This document shows, in pieces, positions 1-6,154 of a stretch of 6,511 nt of DNA (position 1 is the first letter of the stretch; every line of letters begins with the position of its first letter). The notes below the pieces were generated by a model. That model had not been told where the DNA came from. It saw only the letters and a list, made by a program, of their open reading frames with translations, and did not search any database. This stretch comes from an uncultured Christensenella sp. (GTDB lineage Bacteria > Bacillota > Clostridia > Christensenellales > UBA1242), in contig CAOKRZ010000049.1 of NCBI GenBank assembly GCA_948471335.1, forward strand, positions 1-6,511, read 5' to 3'. A program made the position numbers and the translations under genes.

Positions 1-152
1 GTAAAGACAACTTGTTTCCAGTTTTTGTTCCGCTTAGTGACAATCTTTGCGGATATTGCAGGGTTGAGCTTCCCGCCGCCAATATCGCGAAAGTCAAAGA
101 CGACGGGCATATCACATGCGAGCACTGCAGAAGAATTATATATTTCAAATAA
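1..152 (+). CDS. C-terminal end of a C4-type zinc ribbon protein (partial)
   Basis: The reading frame enters from the left edge (first whole codon at position 3) and ends at TAA 150-152, leaving 49 visible residues. They contain two CxxC knuckles, LCGYC (Cys 16 and 19 of the visible part) and TCEHC (Cys 39 and 42), with the short motif VELPAANI between them and the tail RRIIYFK. This order (CxxC, ELP, CxxC, R-I-L/I-Y) matches the zinc ribbon that closes the coiled-coil plus zinc-ribbon family (DUF164 / zf-RING_7, HP0958-like). In those proteins a long N-terminal coiled coil precedes the ribbon; here it would lie outside the window. Members are thought to bind nucleic acid or act as chaperones, but the exact role is unsettled, so no specific function is assigned. 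The gene ends just before a strong terminator, so it is the last gene of its own transcription unit. The family call is from motif spacing alone. Confidence 0.8.
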   Translation, partial: KDNLFPVFVPLSDNLCGYCRVELPAANIAKVKDDGHITCEHCRRIIYFK

Positions 153-156
153 CGAG

Positions 157-181
157 AATATGGCGCTTGCCATATTTTTTT
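157..181 (+). terminator. Rho-independent terminator after the zinc ribbon gene
   Basis: A perfect 8-bp stem, AATATGGC (157-164) with GCCATATT (169-176), is closed by a 4-base loop GCTT. A run of seven T (175-181) starts in the last two bases of the stem. It begins five bases after the TAA of the upstream gene. No A-run flanks the left arm, so it should work only in the + direction. It separates the upstream unit from recJ. Confidence 0.88.
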
Positions 182-199
182 GTAAAGCCAAAAAATCGC

Positions 200-228
200 T
201 TGCCAATCTTTCTTTTTATTTATATAAT
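200..228 (+). promoter_or_regulatory. Probable sigma-A promoter of the recJ-rel-hemZ unit
   Basis: A -35 box TTGCCA (200-205, five of six consensus bases) and a perfect -10 box TATAAT (223-228) are separated by exactly 17 bases. An A-rich stretch (AAAAAATC, 190-197) lies just upstream of the -35. The site sits between the terminator of the previous gene and the recJ start. Transcription would begin near 235, giving a leader of only about 15 bases. No operator-like repeat is seen. Confidence 0.75.
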
Positions 229-235
229 TAAATTG

Positions 236-241
236 AAAGAG
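236..241 (+). promoter_or_regulatory. Weak ribosome binding site of recJ
   Basis: AAAGAG (236-241) lies 8 bases before the recJ ATG. It is a poorer match to AGGAGG than the sites of the two downstream genes. If transcription starts near 235, it is at the very 5' end of the message. Confidence 0.5.
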
Positions 242-249
242 TTTTATTT

Positions 250-2601
250 ATGATTTTTAGAAAGTTTTTTAACAAGGATGCCGATAAGACCCTTGTGTTT
301 GCCGAAAAGTTCAATTTATCTCCACGCATAATGGAGCTTATTTTGTCACGCGGTTTTTCAACTGAAGAGGAAATAAGGGAATATCTGAATCCAACCCAGA
401 TGGCCGATCCATTTCTTCTTAAAGGAATGAAAGAGCTTTGCGATCGTCTTGTTATTGCGAAAGAGCTTGGTGACCGTGTGCTTATTTTTGGTGACTATGA
501 TGTTGACGGAGTGAGCGCAACTGCAATCATGCTTAAAGCGCTTAAAGAGTTTGGAATTGATGCAGATCACTATCTTCCAAATCGTTATATAGATGGATAT
601 GGTTTGACAACGGCTGTTATAGACAAAATACTTGATAAGTATGACCCAAATCTTATCATAACTGTTGACTGTGGCATTTCTTGCCACGCAGAAGTTGCTT
701 ACGCTGCAACAAAAGGCGTTGAGGTGATTGTAACTGACCACCATGATATTCCTGAAATTATCCCAGAGGGAATTGTTGTCAATGCAAAAATGGACGGGCA
801 GGAGTTTCCATTTAAAGAGCTTTGCGGAACTGGCGTTGCTTACAAAGTTGCCGAGGCGCTTCTTGGAAGAGAAAAGGCAGAAGAATATCTTCCGCTTGCT
901 GCAATTGCAACCATAGTTGACATTGTTTCGTTGCTTGGCGAAAACAGAACGATTGTGACAAAAGGTTTGGCGCTTGCAAACAAATATTTGCCAATTGGAC
1001 TTAAGATGATGTTCAAAGAATTTGACATCGACATAAAGAACCCAAACTCAACTGATATCTCTTTCAAAATAGGGCCAAAGCTTAACGCTTCAGGAAGAAT
1101 GGGTGATGCTGAAGACTCGCTTAAATTGTATTTTGAAACTGATCCGGTCAAGATCAAGAAGGACATTGAAAAAATAAGACAGCACAATTTGAAACGCCAA
1201 GAAATTTGCAATAGGATTTTTGACGATTGTGAGAAAGCGCTTAAAAAACAAGATTTAAGATTTCAACGTGTCATTTGTCTTGCATCGAAGAAGTGGGACA
1301 AGGGCGTTCTTGGAATTGTCTGTTCAAGACTTGTTGATAAATATCACAAGCCAGTTTTTCTTTTCACTCAAGAAGGTGATGAGCTTTCTGGCTCTGGCAG
1401 AAGCATAAATGACATCAACATTCATGCGCTTCTTTCTTCTCTTAAAGACATGCTTGACACTTATGGTGGTCACAGCATGGCGGCGGGGTTAAGTCTTAAG
1501 CGAAGCAGATATGAAGAGTTTGTGCAAAAGGTCAACGAATTCGCACTCAGGCACGTAAGCGACGCTGTGTTTATGCCAATAAGCTATTATGATCAAGAGA
1601 TCAAAGCTGAAGAAGTGACAAGTGAGTTTTTGAAAGAGCTTAAGCTTCTTGAGCCTTGCGGTTGCGATAATCCTACGCCCAAATTTAAAATTACTGCAAT
1701 TGATGTAGAGATTTTGCCAATTAAACGTTTCCCGCAGCATGCAAACATCAAAATCGGCAATTTCAGTTTGATGTATTATAACTTTATGAAAAACCTTAAG
1801 AAGATAACTTTTTCAAGGCAGAAGAGTTTTATCTTTGAATTTCAAAATGGTTCAAAAGGCGTTGTCTCTGAATTTGACGGCGGAAGCTTTATTTCGGAAG
1901 ATGCGTACAAAAAACTTAATCCGATTGAGATTGATCAGTTCTGCTATCAAGGCGATGAAGCAAAATACAAACTCTATCCAAAGAGCGAACTGCTTCCTTT
2001 TGTGTCTGCAACGTCAACGTCTGTTTTTGGCACTTGCTTTGTGACATTCTCATGTTTTGACTATGTTGAATTTGCAAAGAACTATTCAGTTCAAGGCATC
2101 TATCATTTTGGCATCAATGATAGTGATGAGATTGGATACAACAGTCTTCTCATTTCTCCTAAAGGGCTTGACTGGGCAAAAAATTTCAATAAAATCATCT
2201 TCCTTTCGCCAGTGGTGGAGGAAGGGTATATCGCGGCGCTAAACAAGGCAACAAGCGCAGAAATTTATCTTCCGGTTGAAAAGAAAAGCGATGTGAAAAA
2301 GTATGCGGGTGTTGATCTTGACAGAAGCACATATGCGAAAATTTATAAAAAACTTGAAACAGTTTGTGCAAAAACGATTTACAACGTTTTTGATCTTTAT
2401 GACAGGCTTGACATAACGGGCGAAGTTTCTTTCATGAGCTTTTACTCAGCGCTCAAAGTTTTTGATGAGCTTGAACTTATAAACATCGTCGAAAATGACC
2501 AGATAATCATTTATCTCAACAAAAGGAAGAAAAATCCGCTGACAAATTCAAGTCTTTACAACAAACTTTTAGGTTTGAAGGAAAGTTCTAGGAGGCAATA
2601 A
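250..2601 (+). CDS. recJ: Single-stranded-DNA-specific exonuclease RecJ
   Basis: RecJ degrades single-stranded DNA 5' to 3' in the cytoplasm during recombinational repair and mismatch repair. The 783-residue product has the full DHH-family order. Motif I is GDYDVDG (81-87; metal ligands D82, D84, D86), motif II is ITVDCGIS (137-144, D140), motif III is VTDHHDIP (161-168, the DHH triad) and motif IV is around IVDIV (D224). NASGRMGDA follows at 279-287. The DHHA1 half carries SGSGRS (380-385) and GGHSMAAG (406-413), and an OB-fold region carries EPCGCDNPTPKF (468-479). Residues from about 590 to the end match the extra C-terminal domain of Bacillota RecJ, and the length is close to Bacillus RecJ (about 785 aa). 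ATG 250 is the only good start: an in-frame TAA lies at 229-231. The final A of its TAA is the first base of the rel ATG. All expected catalytic Asp/His residues are present, so the enzyme should be active. Confidence 0.97.
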   Translation: MIFRKFFNKDADKTLVFAEKFNLSPRIMELILSRGFSTEEEIREYLNPTQMADPFLLKGMKELCDRLVIAKELGDRVLIFGDYDVDGVSATAIMLKALKEFGIDADHYLPNRYIDGYGLTTAVIDKILDKYDPNLIITVDCGISCHAEVAYAATKGVEVIVTDHHDIPEIIPEGIVVNAKMDGQEFPFKELCGTGVAYKVAEALLGREKAEEYLPLAAIATIVDIVSLLGENRTIVTKGLALANKYLPIGLKMMFKEFDIDIKNPNSTDISFKIGPKLNASGRMGDAEDSLKLYFETDPVKIKKDIEKIRQHNLKRQEICNRIFDDCEKALKKQDLRFQRVICLASKKWDKGVLGIVCSRLVDKYHKPVFLFTQEGDELSGSGRSINDINIHALLSSLKDMLDTYGGHSMAAGLSLKRSRYEEFVQKVNEFALRHVSDAVFMPISYYDQEIKAEEVTSEFLKELKLLEPCGCDNPTPKFKITAIDVEILPIKRFPQHANIKIGNFSLMYYNFMKNLKKITFSRQKSFIFEFQNGSKGVVSEFDGGSFISEDAYKKLNPIEIDQFCYQGDEAKYKLYPKSELLPFVSATSTSVFGTCFVTFSCFDYVEFAKNYSVQGIYHFGINDSDEIGYNSLLISPKGLDWAKNFNKIIFLSPVVEEGYIAALNKATSAEIYLPVEKKSDVKKYAGVDLDRSTYAKIYKKLETVCAKTIYNVFDLYDRLDITGEVSFMSFYSALKVFDELELINIVENDQIIIYLNKRKKNPLTNSSLYNKLLGLKESSRRQ
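2590..2595 (+). promoter_or_regulatory. Consensus ribosome binding site of rel, inside recJ
   Basis: A perfect AGGAGG ends 5 bases before the ATG at 2601 and lies within the last codons of recJ. With the TAATG stop/start junction it fixes the rel start and suggests translational coupling: ribosomes ending recJ can restart on rel. Confidence 0.9.
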
Positions 2602-4706
2602 TGAAAAAAGTGCAACCTAAAGATTTATACGAAAAAACAAAAATGCATTTGCAACTTGATGAGAAAGAGTGCGAGGTTTTATCTAAACTTATATCTGACG
2701 AAATGAACCTTGAAAGGTGCGACTTTATCTTAGATTATATTCTAAGTTTTCGCCTTGACAAAAGTTCTATCTTTGCATTCATTGCTTATCAGCACTATAA
2801 AGCAAAAGCAGAGGACGAGAAAGAAATCGTTTCACTTTTAAGCGAAGAAGAAAAAGTGATGTTTGAAACTTATCAGCAAATTAAAGACATAAACGAGATC
2901 ACTTTAAGTGAAAATGTTGATGACATAAGAAATATGTTTCTTGCGCTAAGCAAAGATGTTAGGGTTGTTATCATCAAACTTGTTGGAATCCTTTATGACA
3001 TATCAATGCTTTCAATACCTTTGTCTGATGCTGAGAAAAAATTTGTTGAGCAGGTGCGAGATATCCACGTGCCTCTTTCTGAAAGGCTTGGCTTTGACAA
3101 ACTTAAGCTTTCACTTGAAGACAATGTGATAAGACTTTTTCACACTGATGAATATTTCAACCTTAAAAGAACTTTGGAAGCTGACAAAGAAAAGAATGAA
3201 CTTCAGCTTAAACTTTCTGAGGAAAAAATTTCAGATATTTTGAAAGACCTTGGAATAAAAGGTGAAATTCACTATAGGCAGAAACACATTTCTTCAATAT
3301 TTAAAAAACTCCACTCAAAAAACAAGCGTCTCACGCAGATATATGACCTTATGGCTATGCGTGTGATTGTCAACACGGTTGAGGAGTGCTATGCCGTTCT
3401 TGGACGAATACATGGGTTATATAGACCAATGCCAGGACGAGTGAAAGATTATATCGCAAATCCAAAACCAAATGGATATAAGTCACTCCATACAACAATC
3501 ATTGTTGACAATCAACATCCTATGGAAGTGCAGATAAGAACGCACGAAATGCACCGCGAAAGCGAATTTGGTGTTTATGCGCACTGGCTGTATAAAGAGA
3601 AGAAGACAAAGAAAAGTGAGCTTGATCAGCGTTTTACCTGGTTTAGAGAGGTTGTTGAAAACGCGCAAAGCATGTCTGACAAAGAGTTTATCAATTCGCT
3701 TAAGTCTGACCTTTATGACGGTGTGATTTTGGTTCAAACTCCAAAGGGAAAGGTTTTTGAGTTTCCAGAAGGTGCAACGGCAATTGACTTTGCATATGCT
3801 GTGCATACTGGCGTTGGAAACTCTTGCGTTGGGGCAAAGATAAATGGCAAGATGCAGCCGATCACATCAGGGCTAAACAATGGTGACATAATTGAAATAC
3901 TTACAAACTCTCATTCAAAAGGGCCATCAAGAGATTGGCTTAATTACGTCGCAACGTCAAGTGCTAGGTCAAAAATAAAAGCCTTTTTCAAGAATGAACT
4001 TAAAGAAGAGAACATCAAGTTTGGAAAATCAAGCTTGAACCTTTATATCCAAGAGAAAGGTCTGACCCTGGCTCAGGTTTTAAATGAAAAAAATCTGCAA
4101 GATACGTTAAACAGATATTCCATGAAAGATGTGGATGAACTTTATGCTGCAATTGGTTCAGGCAGTTTGACTTCCTCTCAAGTTGTTGGAAGAATTATAA
4201 ACCAGCTTAACGGTGAAAAGAAGCAGGCGAAGCTTTCAGAGAATATTGTCCGCTTAAAGAAGAACAAGGAAGGTGTGCTGATTGATGGCGACAGCGGAAT
4301 GCTTGTGCGCTTTGCTGGATGTTGCAATGCCATTGAAGGTGACGAAATAGTTGGATATATCTCTCGCGGCAAAGGCGTGACAATTCACAGGCATAACTGT
4401 CCAAATCTTAAATATCTTGAAAAAGAAAGACTTATCTGTGCAACCTGGCAAGAAAAAGAAGGGGCGTCTTTCCTTGCGAATATATGCGTAGTGGCAGATA
4501 AGATTGGAAATAGTGTAGCGAAGATCACCAATCTTTTGGCGAATCAAAAAATCAATTTAAAAGGTTTTGAGGCAAGAGAGAATAAAGATAATATCGTTTG
4601 TAACCTGGCAGTTGAAGTGAAGAACAGAGAAGATCTCAACAAGATTATGAATTCTATCAGGGCTATAAACAATGTTATTGAAGTGCAAAGGAGTGAAAGA
4701 TGGTGA
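2601..4706 (+). CDS. relA: RelA/SpoT-family (p)ppGpp synthetase with degenerate hydrolase domain
   Basis: Stringent-response enzyme that transfers pyrophosphate from ATP to GDP/GTP to make (p)ppGpp on stalled ribosomes. The 701 residues follow the long RSH layout. Residues 1-170 are an HD-hydrolase-like fold. The synthetase (about 220-335) has HYRQKHISSIFKK, IYDLMAMR (247-254, catalytic D249), PGRVKDYIA (278-286), NGYKSLHTT (291-299, Y293) and EVQIRT (309-314, E309). TGS spans about 376-435, with YAVHTGVG and H402 at the position known to contact the tRNA CCA end. A helical region follows, then a zinc-finger-like domain with C574, C575, H596 and C600, and a C-terminal ACT domain (about 622-701). 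The hydrolase half lacks the catalytic residues: HD is replaced by Y63-Q64 and the later DRLHN by G129-ILYD. Synthetase-only activity is therefore inferred. The RxKD motif (R280, K282, D283) is of the bifunctional Rel type, not the ExDD type of enterobacterial RelA, so the symbol relA reflects activity rather than orthology. The start is fixed by AGGAGG at 2590-2595. The last 7 bases overlap hemZ. Confidence 0.95.
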   Translation: MKKVQPKDLYEKTKMHLQLDEKECEVLSKLISDEMNLERCDFILDYILSFRLDKSSIFAFIAYQHYKAKAEDEKEIVSLLSEEEKVMFETYQQIKDINEITLSENVDDIRNMFLALSKDVRVVIIKLVGILYDISMLSIPLSDAEKKFVEQVRDIHVPLSERLGFDKLKLSLEDNVIRLFHTDEYFNLKRTLEADKEKNELQLKLSEEKISDILKDLGIKGEIHYRQKHISSIFKKLHSKNKRLTQIYDLMAMRVIVNTVEECYAVLGRIHGLYRPMPGRVKDYIANPKPNGYKSLHTTIIVDNQHPMEVQIRTHEMHRESEFGVYAHWLYKEKKTKKSELDQRFTWFREVVENAQSMSDKEFINSLKSDLYDGVILVQTPKGKVFEFPEGATAIDFAYAVHTGVGNSCVGAKINGKMQPITSGLNNGDIIEILTNSHSKGPSRDWLNYVATSSARSKIKAFFKNELKEENIKFGKSSLNLYIQEKGLTLAQVLNEKNLQDTLNRYSMKDVDELYAAIGSGSLTSSQVVGRIINQLNGEKKQAKLSENIVRLKKNKEGVLIDGDSGMLVRFAGCCNAIEGDEIVGYISRGKGVTIHRHNCPNLKYLEKERLICATWQEKEGASFLANICVVADKIGNSVAKITNLLANQKINLKGFEARENKDNIVCNLAVEVKNREDLNKIMNSIRAINNVIEVQRSERW
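4687..4693 (+). promoter_or_regulatory. Ribosome binding site of hemZ, inside rel
   Basis: AAAGGAG lies 6 bases before the ATG at 4700, within the end of rel. It decides between ATG 4700 and the adjacent in-frame GTG at 4703 in favour of the ATG. Together with the 7-base gene overlap it points to translational coupling with rel. Confidence 0.85.
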
Positions 4707-6100
4707 AGATAGAGTCAAATAAAACAGAATACATTCAAGAGTTTGAAAACCTTGCTGCTTTGTTTTGTGCGGAAGAAGAGCTTGATATAAAGCATACAGA
4801 AAGCGAAGATGAGGTGATTACAGAAGAATTTGAAGTTTGTCTTGCAGGCAAGAGTTTAGCCAAAAGTTTTCAATTTTCTCTTCAAGATAACTTAAGTGAA
4901 CTTAGAAAGAAGAGCGTTAAAAAGCGTAAAGTCAAAGTTTATCTATATGACATGCTTTCTCTTGTTACTGGGAAAAGGTTGCCTTGGGGATCGCTTACTG
5001 GAATAAGACCAACAAAGCTTGCGCGCGACATGATTGAGAATGGTGAAGTTAAAGAAAGTGTTGTTGCTGAAGTTTTTGAGAAAGAGCTTAGGCTTAGTCA
5101 CGACAAAGCAAAACTTATTCCGCTTATTTTGAAAAATCAGAAATGTATAATAAGAAATGATAATCTTGTGGATCTATACATAAACATTCCTGTTTGCCCA
5201 ACAAGATGCTTTTATTGTTCTTTCATTTCAAACGAACTTAAAAAAGTTCAAAGCAAACTTGATCTATATCTTGACTGTCTTATAAAAGAAATCTCAGCAA
5301 TACGAGATGTCATTGCAAGAAAGGCATACATTGTCAGAACGGTTTATATTGGCGGCGGCACTCCTTCAGTTTTAAGTGAAGCTCAACTTGACAGGCTTTT
5401 GAGTGAGCTGAATTTCAACGTGTCAGAGTTCACTGTTGAATGCGGCAGACCTGACACAATCACTGCGGGAAAACTTGATGTTTTGAAGAAATATGGCGTA
5501 ACAAGAATTTCAATCAATCCTCAAACATTTTGTGAGGCAACGCTTAAGCGCATCGGAAGACCAACAAAAAATGCTCAAGTTTTGGAAGGATATTCTCTTG
5601 CTCTTGAGCGCGGCTTTGTTGTCAATATGGATGTTATCGCAGGGCTTCCTGGCGAGAAACTTGGGATCTTTAAAAGGACGATCAAAACCTTGCTTGAGCT
5701 TAATCCTGACAACATCACAGTTCACACTTTGTCGCTTAAAAATGGTTCAATTTTAAAAAGTGAAGGCGCAAGCGACAACGGCGTAGCAGCAATGGTTGAC
5801 TTTGCTGAGAAAAGTCTTCTTGCAAATGGATATAAACCATATTATTTGTATCGTCAAAAACATCAACTTGGCGGACTTGAAAATGTTGGGTATTTCAGAG
5901 ATGATAAAGTGTGCATATTTAATATTGACAGCATGGAAGAGACAAATTCAATTCTTGCATGCGGCGCTGGAGCGATGAGTAAAAGGATTTTCAACACAGA
6001 AAATCGAATTGAACGACAATCAAATCCAAAATTTATAGAAGACTATATTTCTCGCATTGATGAAATCGTGGAAAAGAAAAAAGAGTTCTATTTGAAATAA
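4700..6100 (+). CDS. hemZ: HemZ-type radical SAM protein (oxygen-independent coproporphyrinogen III oxidase-like)
   Basis: A 466-residue radical S-adenosylmethionine protein. The cluster motif is C166-PTR-C170-FY-C173, the CxxxCxxC pattern whose cysteines hold the 4Fe-4S cluster, followed by the SAM-binding GGGTPS (218-223). Features that separate HemZ from HemN or HemW are present: PWGSLTGIRPTK (95-106) in an N-terminal domain of about 155 residues, ECGRPDTI (247-254), RISINPQT (269-276), YLYRQKHQLGGLENVGY (382-398) and MEETNSILACGAGAMSKR (412-429). The family is named for oxidative decarboxylation of coproporphyrinogen III without oxygen, a step in haem synthesis. It is also common in clostridia lacking the rest of that pathway, so the true substrate here is uncertain; no other haem gene is visible. 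ATG 4700 is chosen because AAAGGAG lies 6 bases upstream, and the gene overlaps rel by 7 bases. No terminator is evident after its TAA (6098-6100). Family assignment is firm; substrate is not. Confidence 0.93.
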   Translation: MVKIESNKTEYIQEFENLAALFCAEEELDIKHTESEDEVITEEFEVCLAGKSLAKSFQFSLQDNLSELRKKSVKKRKVKVYLYDMLSLVTGKRLPWGSLTGIRPTKLARDMIENGEVKESVVAEVFEKELRLSHDKAKLIPLILKNQKCIIRNDNLVDLYINIPVCPTRCFYCSFISNELKKVQSKLDLYLDCLIKEISAIRDVIARKAYIVRTVYIGGGTPSVLSEAQLDRLLSELNFNVSEFTVECGRPDTITAGKLDVLKKYGVTRISINPQTFCEATLKRIGRPTKNAQVLEGYSLALERGFVVNMDVIAGLPGEKLGIFKRTIKTLLELNPDNITVHTLSLKNGSILKSEGASDNGVAAMVDFAEKSLLANGYKPYYLYRQKHQLGGLENVGYFRDDKVCIFNIDSMEETNSILACGAGAMSKRIFNTENRIERQSNPKFIEDYISRIDEIVEKKKEFYLK

Positions 6101-6107
6101 TTACCTC

Positions 6108-6135
6108 TTGACAAATCCCTAATTTATGATATCAT
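6108..6135 (+). promoter_or_regulatory. Promoter of the right-end gene
   Basis: A perfect TTGACA -35 (6108-6113) is followed after 16 bases by TATCAT (6130-6135, five of six -10 consensus bases). It starts 8 bases after the hemZ stop. Transcription would start near 6142, just before the Shine-Dalgarno sequence. TATGAT at 6125-6130 is an alternative -10, but its 11-base spacing is too short. The chosen -10 is embedded in a 12-bp palindrome, listed separately. Confidence 0.7.
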
Positions 6136-6136
6136 A
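6125..6136 (+). promoter_or_regulatory. 12-bp perfect palindrome over the -10, possible operator
   Basis: TATGATATCATA reads the same on both strands and covers the predicted -10 of the right-end gene, the placement expected of a repressor site. It is nested inside a wider imperfect inverted repeat, CCCTA (6117-6121) with TAGGG (6143-6147); the right arm overlaps the ribosome binding site. AT-rich DNA produces such palindromes by chance fairly often, so an operator role is an inference. Confidence 0.35.
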
Positions 6137-6144
6137 TATATGTA

Positions 6145-6150
6145 GGGAGG
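6145..6150 (+). promoter_or_regulatory. Ribosome binding site of the right-end gene
   Basis: GGGAGG lies 4 bases before ATG 6155, a strong but slightly close Shine-Dalgarno sequence. An in-frame TAG at 6143-6145 rules out an earlier start in this frame, so ATG 6155 is well supported. Confidence 0.8.
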
Positions 6151-6154
6151 AAAT

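Noticed and set aside
1..231. An open frame in phase 1 across the left end, with an ATG at 25.
   Set aside because: It overlaps the zinc-ribbon C-terminus in another frame, runs straight through the terminator hairpin, and gives a sequence with no recognisable motif. The phase-3 frame with two CxxC knuckles is the real gene.
358..1740. Several minus-strand open frames of 60-128 codons inside recJ.
   Set aside because: They lie antisense to a gene with all family motifs, have no ribosome sites that I noticed, and give Cys/His/Phe-rich translations typical of antisense shadows.
2601..3110. The idea that the N-terminus of Rel is a frameshifted or misassembled hydrolase domain.
   Set aside because: The helices before and after each lost motif still align in one continuous frame with family spacing, so substitutions explain it better than a sequencing error.
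3483..4547. Minus-strand open frames of 64-107 codons inside rel.
   Set aside because: They are antisense shadows of the synthetase, TGS and zinc-finger regions, which are intact on the + strand.
430..5089. Repeated word AAAGAGCTT (at 430, 460, 814, 1633 and 5081), considered as a dispersed repeat or uptake-type signal.
   Set aside because: Every copy is in frame and encodes Lys-Glu-Leu, so it follows from common residues plus the strong CTT preference for leucine.
6101..6154. Possible terminator after hemZ formed by the CCCTA / TAGGG arms.
   Set aside because: No T-run follows the right arm (it continues AGGAAAT), and the region instead contains a good promoter and ribosome site.
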